Both the position numbers and the translations under genes were made by a program. This document shows, piece by piece, positions 1-7,825 of a stretch of DNA of 64,000 bases (the stretch's first letter is position 1; each line of letters begins with the position of its first letter). Location: the NCBI RefSeq assembly GCF_014217565.1, contig NZ_CP043661.1:682001-746000 (forward strand), read 5' to 3'. Origin of the DNA: Kribbella qitaiheensis (GTDB lineage: Bacteria; Actinomycetota; Actinomycetes; Propionibacteriales; Kribbellaceae). Below the pieces are notes generated by a model. That model was not told the origin of the DNA. It made no database searches and was given only the letters and a program-made list of their open reading frames with translations.

Positions 1-620
1 GACCGGGCAAGGCGCTCAAACTGACCATCCGGCCCGTTCGCGACCATGTCCCGATCTACCTGGCCGCGGTCGGCCCGAAGAACCTCGAACTGGCCGGCGA
101 GATCGCCGACGGCTGGCTCGGCATCCTCAACGACCCCGCTTACCTTGGAGAGCAGTTGAATCACATCAAGGCGGGTCGCCAGACCCGCCAGCCAGGGCTT
201 GGCCTGGACGACTTCGACGTGGTGGCGTCGGTCCCGGTCATGGCCGGCGACGATCTCGCGGCGGCCGCCGACCCGATCCGGGGCTACACCGCCCTGTACA
301 TCGGCGGCATGGGCAGCCGGGAGAAGAACTTCTACAACGCGCTGGCGGTCCGGATGGGCTACGCCGACGAGGCCAAGGAGATCCAGGACCTGTTCCTGGC
401 CAAGAAGCATCGTGAGGCGATGGCCGCCGTACCGCAGCAGTTCATCGACGGCATCTCGCTGCTCGGTGGCAAGGAGCGGATGGCCGACAAGCTCACGGCG
501 TACGCCGAAGCCGGTACGACGACTGTCGCCATCACCCCGTTCGCGTCGTCGGTGGAGGAGCGGATCGCCCACATCCGCACCGTCGCCGAGGCGCTCGACC
601 TCGCCGGGATCGGTGACTGA
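1..620 (+). CDS. LLM-class F420-dependent oxidoreductase, C-terminal part (5' end outside window)
   Basis: Luciferase-like monooxygenase fold enzyme of the kind that uses coenzyme F420 for hydride transfer; the substrate cannot be inferred. The frame is open from base 3, and the visible 205 residues begin inside the domain. IYLAAVGPKNLELAGEIADG matches the conserved beta-strand/helix of the F420-LLM family, followed by the late helices and a C-terminal segment containing GTTTVAITPF. The first ATG visible (156) is internal, because the conserved family segment lies upstream of it. It ends 6 bases before uppP, so the two are probably co-transcribed. The LLM family assignment is firm; F420 rather than FMN use is inferred from similarity. 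Confidence 0.85.
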   Translation, partial: PGKALKLTIRPVRDHVPIYLAAVGPKNLELAGEIADGWLGILNDPAYLGEQLNHIKAGRQTRQPGLGLDDFDVVASVPVMAGDDLAAAADPIRGYTALYIGGMGSREKNFYNALAVRMGYADEAKEIQDLFLAKKHREAMAAVPQQFIDGISLLGGKERMADKLTAYAEAGTTTVAITPFASSVEERIAHIRTVAEALDLAGIGD

Positions 621-626
621 CACCAC

Positions 627-1454
627 ATGTCCATCTGGGACGCCATCATCCTCGGCATCGTCGAGGGGCTCACCGAATTCCTGCCCGTCTCCAGCACGGG
701 CCACCTCACCATCGCTTCGAAGCTGCTCGGTCAGCAGATCGACGATCCGGCCATCACCGCGTTCACCGCGGTGATCCAGTTCGGCGCGATCGCGGCGGTC
801 GTGCTGTTCATGTGGAAAGACATCCGCCGGTACGCCGTCGCCTGGTTCCGCGGTCTGCGCAACCCCGAGCACCGGGGCGAGTTCGACCACCGGATGGGCT
901 GGTTCGTGATCGTCGGCTCGCTGCCGATCTGCGTCGTCGGGTTCCTGGCGAAGGACATCATCTCGGGGCCGCTGCGCAGTCTGTGGTGGGTCGCGGGCTC
1001 GCTGATCGCCTGGTCGTTCGTGATGGTCGCGGCCGAGCGGCTGAGCAGCAAGGCACGGCCGCTGGAGAAGGTCACCCTGGTCGACTCGATCGTGATGGGC
1101 GTGATCCAGTGCCTGGCGCTGATTCCGGGCGTCTCGCGTTCGGGCGCCACCATCACGGCCGGCCTGTTCCGCGGCCTCGACCGGGTCGCGGCGACGCGGA
1201 TGGCCTTCCTGCTGGGCATTCCCGCGCTGGTGGGTGCTGCCGTTTTCGAGTTGAAGGACGCGCTCAGCGGCGACGTCGGCATCGCGCCGGTGCTGGTCGG
1301 TACCGTCGTCAGCTTCATCGTCGGCTATGCGTCGGTCGCCTGGCTGATTCGGTTCGTTGCCAAGCACAGCATCGAGGTCTTTGCCGTCTACCGGGTGCTG
1401 CTCGGAATCGTCATCCTGATCCTGCTGGCGACCAGCACGATCACCGCCACCTGA
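627..1454 (+). CDS. uppP: Undecaprenyl-diphosphatase (BacA/UppP)
   Basis: Integral membrane phosphatase that recycles undecaprenyl diphosphate to the monophosphate lipid carrier for peptidoglycan and other surface polymers; family overexpression gives bacitracin resistance. The 275-residue length is normal. Both signature motifs are intact: EGLTEFLPVSSTGH at residues 13-26 and PGVSRSG at 167-173, with multiple hydrophobic helices throughout. The ATG at 627 follows the upstream oxidoreductase by 6 bases. In Mycobacterium tuberculosis the uppP, histidine-phosphatase, DUF3090 and SCO1664-like genes also lie close to mshC, from memory, so this is a conserved actinobacterial neighbourhood. A strong hairpin follows the stop. 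Confidence 0.95.
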   Translation: MSIWDAIILGIVEGLTEFLPVSSTGHLTIASKLLGQQIDDPAITAFTAVIQFGAIAAVVLFMWKDIRRYAVAWFRGLRNPEHRGEFDHRMGWFVIVGSLPICVVGFLAKDIISGPLRSLWWVAGSLIAWSFVMVAAERLSSKARPLEKVTLVDSIVMGVIQCLALIPGVSRSGATITAGLFRGLDRVAATRMAFLLGIPALVGAAVFELKDALSGDVGIAPVLVGTVVSFIVGYASVAWLIRFVAKHSIEVFAVYRVLLGIVILILLATSTITAT

Positions 1455-1468
1455 CACCCCGTACCGGA

Positions 1469-1529
1469 CTTTCCTTACGTCCGAAGAACCGGAGGGACGT
1501 GTACTCCAGTTCTTCGGACGTAAGGAAAG
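1469..1529. terminator. Bidirectional hairpin terminator between uppP and corA
   Basis: A perfect 21-bp inverted repeat (1469-1489 with 1509-1529) encloses a 19-base loop and lies between convergent uppP and corA. The arms begin CTTTCC / end GGAAAG, so both strands carry a short A/T-containing flank but no long U tract. The location and stem strength fit a two-way terminator. Its core CGTCCGAAGAACCG also occurs in the hairpin at 25539-25580. Confidence 0.8.
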
Positions 1530-1537
1530 GCGGGGGG

Positions 1538-2512
1538 TCAGAGCCAGCCGGCGCGGCGGAAGGCGGCGTACATGATGGCGCAGGTGACGAGCATCAGCGC
1601 CAGTACGCCGTAGTAGCCGTAGTGCCAGGTCAGTTCGGGCATGTGGCGGAAGTTCATCCCGTAGATGCCGGCCAGGGCGGTGGGGGCCGCTGCGATCGCC
1701 ACCCAGGCGGAGATGCGGCGCATGTCGTCGTTCTGCTGGACCGAGACGCGCGCGAGGTGTGCGTTGAGGGCCGAGCTGAGCAGCGTGTCGAGCGCTTCGG
1801 TCTGGTCGGAGACCCGGATGACATGATCGGCGACGTCGCGGAAGAACGGCGCGGCCTCGCGGCTGATCAGCGGGACCGCGCCGTGCGCGAACGACTCGAT
1901 CGGTTGCTGCAGCGGGACGATCGCGCGGAGCATCTCCAGGACCTCGCGTTTGAGGGTGTAGATGCGTTCCGCGTCGCTGGTGCGTTCGGGGGAGAAGACC
2001 GAGGTCTCGATCTCGTCGACGTCCACCTCGACGGCCTCGGCGACCTCTTCGTACCCGTCGACGATGGAGTCGCAGATCGCCCAGAGCACCGCGGCGGGAC
2101 CGTGGCCGAGGACGGACGCGCGCTCCTCGAGCTCGGCCCGGGCGGTGGTCAGCGGGGCGCCCTCGCCGTGCCGGACGGTGACGACATAGCGCTTGCCGAC
2201 GAAGACGCTGACCTGGCCGGTCTCGACCGCGTCGCCGCTGTCGGGGTACCAGAGTGTGCGCAGGACGACCACGATCGAGTCGCCGTACCGCTCGACCTTG
2301 GGCCGCTGGTGGGCCTTGAGCGCGTCCTCGACGGCGAGTTCGTGCAGGCCGAAGAGCTTCTGGACCCGGCTCATCTCGACCGCGGACGGTTCGTACAGAC
2401 CGATCCAGCCGAAGCAGTCCTCGTGGTCGTCGATCGCCTGGGCGACGGTCTCCGGCTCCTTGGCGAGGTCCTGGCGTACGCCGTCGGCGTACACCCCGCA
2501 GTCGACGATCAC
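1538..2512 (-). CDS. corA: CorA-family magnesium/cobalt transporter
   Basis: Pentameric inner-membrane divalent cation channel. The 324-residue protein has the large N-terminal cytosolic alpha/beta and helical domain, then two C-terminal membrane helices. The selectivity motif YGMNF (GMN about residues 285-287) sits in the loop between them, and the basic C-terminus RRAGWL is typical. A GTG at 2512 (VIVDCGVYADG) was chosen; the reading frame stays open far upstream, but only as antisense to the next gene. It is convergent with uppP and divergent from the histidine phosphatase. Mg versus Co or Zn specificity cannot be told from sequence. Confidence 0.93.
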   Translation of the reverse strand: MIVDCGVYADGVRQDLAKEPETVAQAIDDHEDCFGWIGLYEPSAVEMSRVQKLFGLHELAVEDALKAHQRPKVERYGDSIVVVLRTLWYPDSGDAVETGQVSVFVGKRYVVTVRHGEGAPLTTARAELEERASVLGHGPAAVLWAICDSIVDGYEEVAEAVEVDVDEIETSVFSPERTSDAERIYTLKREVLEMLRAIVPLQQPIESFAHGAVPLISREAAPFFRDVADHVIRVSDQTEALDTLLSSALNAHLARVSVQQNDDMRRISAWVAIAAAPTALAGIYGMNFRHMPELTWHYGYYGVLALMLVTCAIMYAAFRRAGWL

Positions 2513-2603
2513 CCGGCCATTCTGGCACCCGGGATCCGGTCCGGGCCGGGTGACGGCGGAAATACGCCGTACCGAATTTGTCCCGACCGGATAACGTGCG
2601 GCT

Positions 2604-3311
2604 ATGCCCACGGTGATTCTGGTCCGGCACGGCCGCAGCAGTGCCAACACGTCCGGCGTACTGGCCGGCCGGACGCCAGGGGTGAAACTCGACGACACCG
2701 GCGTGCAGCAGGCGGCCGCGGTCGGCGACCGGCTGGCCGCGTTGCCGCTGGCCGCGATCGTCACCTCGCCGCTGGACCGGTGCAAACAGACCGCGGCGGC
2801 GATCGCGAAGCACCACGAAGGGTTGCGTCCGGCAACGGATCGGCGGCTGACCGAGTGCGGGTACGGCGACTGGACCGGCAAGAAGATCCCCGACCTGGCG
2901 AAGGACCCGCTCTGGGCGGTGGTCCAGCAGCACCCGTCGGCGGTGACGTTTCCGAACGGTGAGTCGATGCGCGGGATGCAGCAGCGCGCGGTCGACGCCA
3001 TCCGGGCGCACGACGCGGCCGTTGCCGCCAGCCACGGTCCGCACGCGATCTGGGTGGCCGTCTCGCACGGCGACGTGATCAAGTCGATCGTGGCCGACGC
3101 GCTCGGACAGCACCTGGACACGTTCCAGCGGATCGTGGTCGACACCGCCTCGACGACGATCATCACCTACACCGCGACCCGCCCGTTCCTGGTCCGGCTG
3201 AACGACTCCGGCAGCGAGCTGGCCTCGCTGGTGCCGAAGCCACCCGCGAAGAAAAAGAGCACCCGAAAGTCCGCAGTACAGTCCTCGGACGCCGTCGTCG
3301 GCGGCCGCTAG
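2604..3311 (+). CDS. Histidine phosphatase family protein (MSMEG_4193 type)
   Basis: Phosphoglycerate-mutase-like histidine phosphatase of 235 residues. The phospho-accepting RHG triad is at residues 8-10 (LVRHGRSSAN). A conserved Arg lies in SPLDRC (about 59), and the second catalytic His is at 155 in AVSHGD. The tail from about 210 is Lys/Ser-rich and variable. It heads the run with DUF3090 (13-base gap) and the SCO1664-like gene, then mshC. The family is conserved across actinobacteria with this neighbourhood, but its physiological substrate is not established as far as I know. A link to mycothiol synthesis is an inference from position only. Confidence 0.9.
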   Translation: MPTVILVRHGRSSANTSGVLAGRTPGVKLDDTGVQQAAAVGDRLAALPLAAIVTSPLDRCKQTAAAIAKHHEGLRPATDRRLTECGYGDWTGKKIPDLAKDPLWAVVQQHPSAVTFPNGESMRGMQQRAVDAIRAHDAAVAASHGPHAIWVAVSHGDVIKSIVADALGQHLDTFQRIVVDTASTTIITYTATRPFLVRLNDSGSELASLVPKPPAKKKSTRKSAVQSSDAVVGGR

Positions 3312-3324
3312 ATAGGGTCGAGGT

Positions 3325-3897
3325 ATGGCGCGCGTAGTGCATTCGTATGACGATCCGGACCGGTTCGTCGCCGGCACCGTTGGTGAACCCGGTGCCCGGA
3401 CCTTCTTCCTGCAGGCCCGGGCCGGTGCCCGGATGACGTCGGTGGCCTGTGAGAAGGAACAGGTGATGGCGCTCGCGGAGCGACTCGACGTGATGCTGGA
3501 CGAGGTGGCCCGGCGGTTCGACCGCGACCCGGTCACGCCGGTCGGGGCCGACGACACCGATCCGCTCGAGCAGCCGATCGAGGAGGAGTTCCGGGCCGGC
3601 ACGATGACGCTGGCCTGGGAGGCCGACGCCGAGAAGGTCGTGATCGAAGTCTTCGCGGTGGTCGTCGCCGAGCCGGCCGAGGAGGAGCCCGACCCGGTCG
3701 CGGCGGCGCTGGAGGCCGACGACGGCGAGGTGTTCATCGTCCGGATCAGCGAGGAGCAGGCCCGGGCCTTCGCCCGCCGGGCGGTCGCGCTGGTGGCGTC
3801 GGGGCGGCCGACCTGCCCGTTCTGCGGCCGGCCGATCGACCCGGAGGGACACATCTGCCCACGCGCCAACGGTTATCGCAGGCACGTAACCGAATGA
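3325..3897 (+). CDS. DUF3090 family protein
   Basis: Conserved actinobacterial protein of 190 residues with no assigned biochemical function. It opens with RVVHSYDDPDRFVAGTVGEP and ends with a compact Cys-rich segment (about 163-190: CPFCGRPIDPEGHICPR) that looks like a small zinc ribbon (CxxC...H.C). The middle is acidic and probably cytosolic. It lies 13 bases after the histidine phosphatase and overlaps the next gene by 4 bases (ATGA), so the three are almost certainly one operon and translationally coupled. Function is unknown; metal binding is inferred from the Cys/His pattern. Confidence 0.9.
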   Translation: MARVVHSYDDPDRFVAGTVGEPGARTFFLQARAGARMTSVACEKEQVMALAERLDVMLDEVARRFDRDPVTPVGADDTDPLEQPIEEEFRAGTMTLAWEADAEKVVIEVFAVVVAEPAEEEPDPVAAALEADDGEVFIVRISEEQARAFARRAVALVASGRPTCPFCGRPIDPEGHICPRANGYRRHVTE

Positions 3898-4823
3898 CCG
3901 ATCCCGACCTGCTCCGCAGCGGGGAATTGTCCCTGCATGGACGCCTGGTGGCTGCCTCCAACGGCACTTTCCAGGGCTCGGTGAGCCTCGGTGAGGACTC
4001 GGCCACGGTGGTCTACAAGCCGGTCCAGGGGGAGCGGCCGCTCTGGGACTTTCCGGACGGCACACTGGCCCAGCGCGAGTACGCGGCGTACGTCGTGTCC
4101 GAGGCGCTCGGCTGGTCCGTGGTGCCGCCGACCCTGCTGCGCGACGGGCCCCTCGGCGAGGGCATGGTGCAGCTGTGGATCGATGAGGTCGAGCGGGAGC
4201 CGGGTGACACCGAGCTGGTCGACATCGTCCCGCAAGGTCGCGTCCCGAAGGGCTGGGTCGGCGTGCTCGATGCACTCGACGGCCGGCACAACCCGGTCAC
4301 GCTGGTCCATGCCGAGACCGATCCGCTGCGCCGGATGGCCGTCTTCGATGCCATCGTCAACAATGCCGATCGCAAGGGCGGGCATGTGCTCGACCCGGGC
4401 GACGGGCGGGTGTTCGGGGTCGATCACGGGGTCACCTTCAACGCCGACGACAAGCTGCGGACGGTGCTCTGGGGCTGGGCCGGCGAGCCGGTGCCGGCCG
4501 ACCTGCTGGACGACGTACGGCGGCTTGCTGATCAGCTGGCGGGGAAGCTCGGGCAGGAGCTGTGTGAGCTGATCACGGCGGTTGAGCTGACCGCGACCCG
4601 GGAGCGGTGTGCGACGTTGCTGAAGACGGGTGTGTTCCCGCTCCCGAGCGACGACTGGCCGGCGATTCCCTGGCGTTCTAGCTCTCTGCTGGGGGTTCGA
4701 CCGTGGTGCGGTCGAGACGGGCCGGAGCGGTCGAAGGCTGCCACGATGCGGGAACCGTCGGGCGCCGTTGCGGAGATGGTGTCGTCCGATCCGTCGTACG
4801 GGATCTTGAAGTGCTTCAGGTAG
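3894..4823 (+). CDS. SCO1664 family kinase-like protein with run-on C-terminus
   Basis: Member of a conserved actinobacterial family often labelled phosphatidylinositol-kinase-like because of a remote kinase fold: VVYKPVQGERPLWDFP resembles a nucleotide-binding lysine segment, and FDAIVNNADRKGGHVL and FGVDHGVTFN resemble the catalytic and metal loops. Substrate unknown. It starts with ATG overlapping the DUF3090 stop. Relatives, from memory, end just after a DDWPAIPW segment; here about 45 unrelated residues follow, running antisense through the neighbouring gene. Adding one base after TGG at 4671-4673 would give Pro-Phe-stop at 4681, so the true end is probably near 4681 and a one-base loss (or error) removed the stop. 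Confidence 0.85.
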   Translation: MTDPDLLRSGELSLHGRLVAASNGTFQGSVSLGEDSATVVYKPVQGERPLWDFPDGTLAQREYAAYVVSEALGWSVVPPTLLRDGPLGEGMVQLWIDEVEREPGDTELVDIVPQGRVPKGWVGVLDALDGRHNPVTLVHAETDPLRRMAVFDAIVNNADRKGGHVLDPGDGRVFGVDHGVTFNADDKLRTVLWGWAGEPVPADLLDDVRRLADQLAGKLGQELCELITAVELTATRERCATLLKTGVFPLPSDDWPAIPWRSSSLLGVRPWCGRDGPERSKAATMREPSGAVAEMVSSDPSYGILKCFR

Positions 4824-5389
4824 CCGCGGACGACTCGCCGGTGGTCGGCCGGGAAGGCGCTGACGGCGGCCATCAGCAGGCGCGGGGTGGCGATCGGGTC
4901 GAAGCCGGCGATCGGGAGCAGGCTGTCGTCGACGTGCAGGTAGACCGCGCCCTTGCCGTCGTTGATCGGTGTGGACCAAGTGCCGTGCCCGCCGAGTACT
5001 ACGCCGGCTGCGATCGCGAGGGTGGTGGCCGCCTGGTGAGGAGCGGAGAATCCGGCCAGCTCCGGCTCGCCGCTGGTGAACTCGAGGATCCCGTACTGCG
5101 TGCCGAACTCGCGGATCCGCAGCGTCGGCGCGATCGCCGGGTGGTCCTGGCTGAAGCTCGGGTTCGCCCAGCCCCACAACCAGGTCTGGGTGAGATGCGA
5201 GAAGCTGCCGAGAAGGGAGACGCCGGTCAGTACGCCGTCGGCGCCGGTAAGCGTCCTGGCGTCGAGGTCGGCCCAGCGATCGGTGGGGCCCAGCGTGGCG
5301 TTGAAGAGGTCCTGTTGCTGGATCGCGGCAGCCGCCACGGTCGCGCCGAACTTCTGGAACGGGCCACTGAAATCCTTCGGCGTGTTCAT
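4532..5389 (-). CDS. DUF6882-like conserved hypothetical protein
   Basis: Protein of up to 285 residues, not assigned a biochemical role. Residues 1-215 read as a coherent soluble domain (FQKFGATVAAAAIQQQDLF, then a W-rich segment TWLWGWANPSFSQDHP, then VYLHVDDSLLPIAGFDP) typical of DUF6882-type proteins. After about residue 220 the sequence (RSGPSRPHHGRTPSRELERQ onward) is low-complexity and antisense to the conserved end of the convergent SCO1664-like gene. The real domain therefore probably ends near 4730, with the rest a run-on tail. It is divergent from mshC, with 100 bases between the two starts. The family label is moderate confidence. Confidence 0.7.
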   Translation of the reverse strand: MNTPKDFSGPFQKFGATVAAAAIQQQDLFNATLGPTDRWADLDARTLTGADGVLTGVSLLGSFSHLTQTWLWGWANPSFSQDHPAIAPTLRIREFGTQYGILEFTSGEPELAGFSAPHQAATTLAIAAGVVLGGHGTWSTPINDGKGAVYLHVDDSLLPIAGFDPIATPRLLMAAVSAFPADHRRVVRGYLKHFKIPYDGSDDTISATAPDGSRIVAAFDRSGPSRPHHGRTPSRELERQGIAGQSSLGSGNTPVFSNVAHRSRVAVSSTAVISSHSSCPSFPAS

Positions 5390-5489
5390 CGCGGCGGAGG
5401 TTAGCTGATGGGTGGGTCCGTCCGCTCACCGATGCGGGGAATGGAACCGGATCACGGCGCGAATTCGCTGACTGGATAGGCTCCGTCCC

Positions 5490-6710
5490 ATGCAGGCGTG
5501 GACGAAACCAGAAATCCCGGTCGTACCCGGGCCGGCCCGGCGTCTTCGCCTCTACGACACCGCTTCCGGTGGCCTGGTCGAGGTGCCGCCCACGGACGGC
5601 GAGACTGCGCGGATGTACGTCTGCGGCATCACGCCGTACGACGCGACGCACATGGGCCACGCTGCGACGTACGTCACATTCGATCTGATCAACCGGCTGT
5701 GGCGCGATGACGGCCACGAGGTCCGGTACACCCAGAACATCACCGACGTGGATGACCCGCTGCTCGAGCGGGCGGCCGCGACCGGTGTCGAGTGGACCGA
5801 CCTGGCCGAGCGCGAGATCCAGCTTTTTCGCGACGACATGACGGCGTTGCGGGTGATCCCGCCGCAGAACTACATCGGGGCGGTCGAGTCGATCCCGCTC
5901 GTCGTCGAGCGGATCGCCGAGCTGCGGAAGGCGGGTGCCGTCTACGAGGTCGAGGGCGATCTGTACTTCTCGGTGAAGGCTGATCCGGCCTTCGGCAGCG
6001 TTTCGTCGTACTCGCCGGAGTTGATGCAGGAGCTGTTCGGCGAGCGCGGCGGGGATCCTGATCGGGTCGGCAAGCGGGATCCGCTGGACTGCCTGGTGTG
6101 GCAGCTCGAACGGCCCGGAGAGCCGGCGTGGGAGTCGGAGTTCGGTCGCGGGCGGCCGGGGTGGCACATCGAGTGCTCGGCGATCGCGCTGCGGTACCTG
6201 GGGATGACGATCGACGTACAGGGTGGCGGGTCGGACCTGATCTTCCCGCACCACGAGATGTCGGCCAGCGAGGCGCAGTGTGCGACGGGGGAGTACCCGT
6301 TCGCCCGCGCGTACGTGCACCAGGCGATGGTCGGCCTCGACGGCGAGAAGATGTCGAAGTCCAAGGGCAACCTGGTCCTGGTCTCGAAGGAACGCCTGGC
6401 CGGCACCGATCCGATGGCGATCCGCTTGGCGCTGCTGGCGCATCACTATCGGACCGACTGGTTCTGGACGTCGTCGGATCTGGTTGACGCGCAGGCGCGC
6501 CTCGACGTGTGGCGGGCGGCCGTTGGTCGCGGCTCCGGGCCCGATGGCGCGGCCGCGGTGGATGCACTCCGAGCTGCCCTGACCAACGACCTCGACACAG
6601 TGGCAGCCCTCGCCGCCATCGACCAATGGTCCGAGACCAACGGCGACGACACCTCAGCCCCGGCACTCGTCGTCCAGGCCCTCGACGCCCTGCTGGGAAT
6701 CAAGCTCTAA
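5490..6710 (+). CDS. mshC: Mycothiol ligase MshC (cysteine:GlcN-Ins ligase)
   Basis: ATP-dependent ligase joining L-cysteine to 1D-myo-inosityl-2-amino-2-deoxy-glucopyranoside in mycothiol biosynthesis. It is a class I synthetase paralogous to CysS. The length of 406 residues is normal. C45 (VCGITPY) is the expected Zn/Cys ligand, HMGH at 54-57 is the HIGH-like motif, and [10 protein letters not shown] is the KMSKS loop; [13 protein letters not shown] carries further Cys-recognition residues. It lacks the C-terminal DALR-type anticodon region of true CysS, which supports MshC. The start ATG at 5490 lies 100 bases from the divergent DUF6882-like gene. The window also encodes a mycothiol-dependent-type enzyme at 62878-63585. 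Confidence 0.95.
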   Translation: MQAWTKPEIPVVPGPARRLRLYDTASGGLVEVPPTDGETARMYVCGITPYDATHMGHAATYVTFDLINRLWRDDGHEVRYTQNITDVDDPLLERAAATGVEWTDLAEREIQLFRDDMTALRVIPPQNYIGAVESIPLVVERIAELRKAGAVYEVEGDLYFSVKADPAFGSVSSYSPELMQELFGERGGDPDRVGKRDPLDCLVWQLERPGEPAWESEFGRGRPGWHIECSAIALRYLGMTIDVQGGGSDLIFPHHEMSASEAQCATGEYPFARAYVHQAMVGLDGEKMSKSKGNLVLVSKERLAGTDPMAIRLALLAHHYRTDWFWTSSDLVDAQARLDVWRAAVGRGSGPDGAAAVDALRAALTNDLDTVAALAAIDQWSETNGDDTSAPALVVQALDALLGIKL

Positions 6711-6922
6711 CCCGTACGGCGATCAGTTGGCGCTCCTGCTTCGTGGGTTGCCTCGGAATAGGCCACCGCATCGGCCGCACCCGGTGAGCTTCACCTGGTT
6801 TCGCGGTCTCCGGTGCGGGATTGTGCCAGTCGAGGTGGCAGCTACCCGGATCCCGCGGGGATGTGTGAGTCGCCAGGCGTTGATCGGTGTGGGCGCCGAT
6901 GCTGGTAGTGCGAGGGGGGGGT

Positions 6923-7026
6923 GTGTCCCGGGCGACAGGTAATGGGTGGCTGCTGTCCGGGGTGTCACGCTCAGCCGGGTGGCGCCGGGGCCGGATTCGG
7001 GGACTATTACCTGTCGCTCGGGACAC
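6923..7026. repeat. 21-bp inverted repeat with 62-base spacer
   Basis: Arms 6923-6943 and 7006-7026 are reverse complements with one mismatch (core GGCGACAGGTAAT). The spacer is G/C-rich. It does not look like a simple terminator because the loop is long. It could be a remnant of a small mobile palindromic element or a cruciform; no ORF or target-site duplication is visible. Confidence 0.6.
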
Positions 7027-7160
7027 CGGAGCAGCCTGGTTGTGGCTAGCTGGAAACTTTCTCTCGGGATGGGCAAGTTTGTTTCCGCCAGGCCGGGGAT
7101 CGGCCTGGTTCGGGCCGATTGGGGGTGTAGCCGGACACCCAGGTAGGCAGTGGTGGAGCT

Positions 7161-7246
7161 GGGCGGGGGGGTGGTGGGTGCCTACTGGGTCGTGGTGGCG
7201 CTCAGGCTGGTCGTCGGCGGGGGGTGGTTTGGGTGGGTGGCGGGGG
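7161..7246 (+). other. Two G-quadruplex-capable clusters
   Basis: 7161-7178 contains GGG, a seven-G run and GGG separated by 1-4 bases. 7219-7246 contains G-runs of 6, 3, 3 and 5 separated by short loops. Both meet the usual four-tract G4 pattern on the + strand, downstream of mshC. Folding in vivo is inference. Confidence 0.45.
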
Positions 7247-7520
7247 CACTGCCTGGCTGGCGGTACGGCGCGTGACGTCGGCGGGGTTGGGGTGGGATTC
7301 GGGTGCCGGGTTGGTGGCTTGTGGTGGTGCCGGGCCAGGAACCTGGTGCACCTTTGCCGACGCCGGCATGTCGCCACAGTGGTCAGCGGTTCCGGGATAG
7401 CTGCGTCCTTGCCTGGTCGGGGTGGTGGGTGTCAGGTGCCGAGCTTGCTCGGTCCCGCAGGGACGCCGAAGGCGCACTTGATACCCGGCAGCTCGACCAG
7501 CACAATCCCGCAGCCCGGGG

Positions 7521-7711
7521 ACGCGAACCCGGACCACCCGCACCCCCACGAACCCGGACCACTCCGCGCCCACGAACCCGGACCACCCGCACACCCACGA
7601 ACCCGGACCCCCGCACACCCACGAGCCGGACCACCACCCGCACACCACGAGCCCGGACCACCCGCACGCCCACGAGCCCGGACCACCTCACCCACCCCAC
7701 GAACCCGGGCC
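7521..7711. repeat. Degenerate tandem repeat, about 24-26 bp x 7-8
   Basis: Units of the form CACGAACCCGGACCACCCGC plus a short ACC/GCC tail recur about eight times with substitutions (AACC/AGCC) and small length changes. There are no unique spacers between units, so it is a minisatellite, not a CRISPR array. Unit length varies and is not a multiple of three, which argues against a coding role. Confidence 0.75.
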
Positions 7712-7825
7712 AGCCGCCCCGACGAACAGGTGCGCCGCACCGCTGGTTCCAGCTGCGATGTAGGAGCCGCGTAGTGGGATGACCGGCCGATGAAGGAGGG
7801 GTGACGCGGCCTTCGGCGTACGAGG

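Larger units (their letters stand above)
6711..7825. other. 1.1-kb non-coding, strand-asymmetric repeat region
   Basis: The stretch between convergent mshC and the PAC2 gene holds no open frame I can defend. The + strand is G/T-rich from about 6900 to 7330 and C/A-rich from about 7500 to 7720. Within it are a long-spaced inverted repeat (6923-7026), two clusters able to form G-quadruplexes (7161-7246) and a degenerate tandem array (7521-7711). Frames through it are low-complexity Gly/Trp or Pro/Arg/Thr translations of the repeats. Confidence 0.6.

Noticed and set aside
812..2962. Long open frames (700-930 codons) antisense or out of frame to uppP, corA, mshC, the glp genes and the FtsX permease
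   Set aside because: They follow the third-position GC bias of the real genes, are Arg/Pro/Gly-rich and match no family; the genes beneath them are well supported.
7521..7711. Possible CRISPR array
   Set aside because: The units abut with no unique spacers, vary in sequence and length, and no cas genes lie nearby.
6887..7774. A 295-codon open frame across the gap after mshC
   Set aside because: Trp/Gly-rich then Pro/Arg/Thr-rich translation of low-complexity repeats; no recognisable domain or ribosome site.
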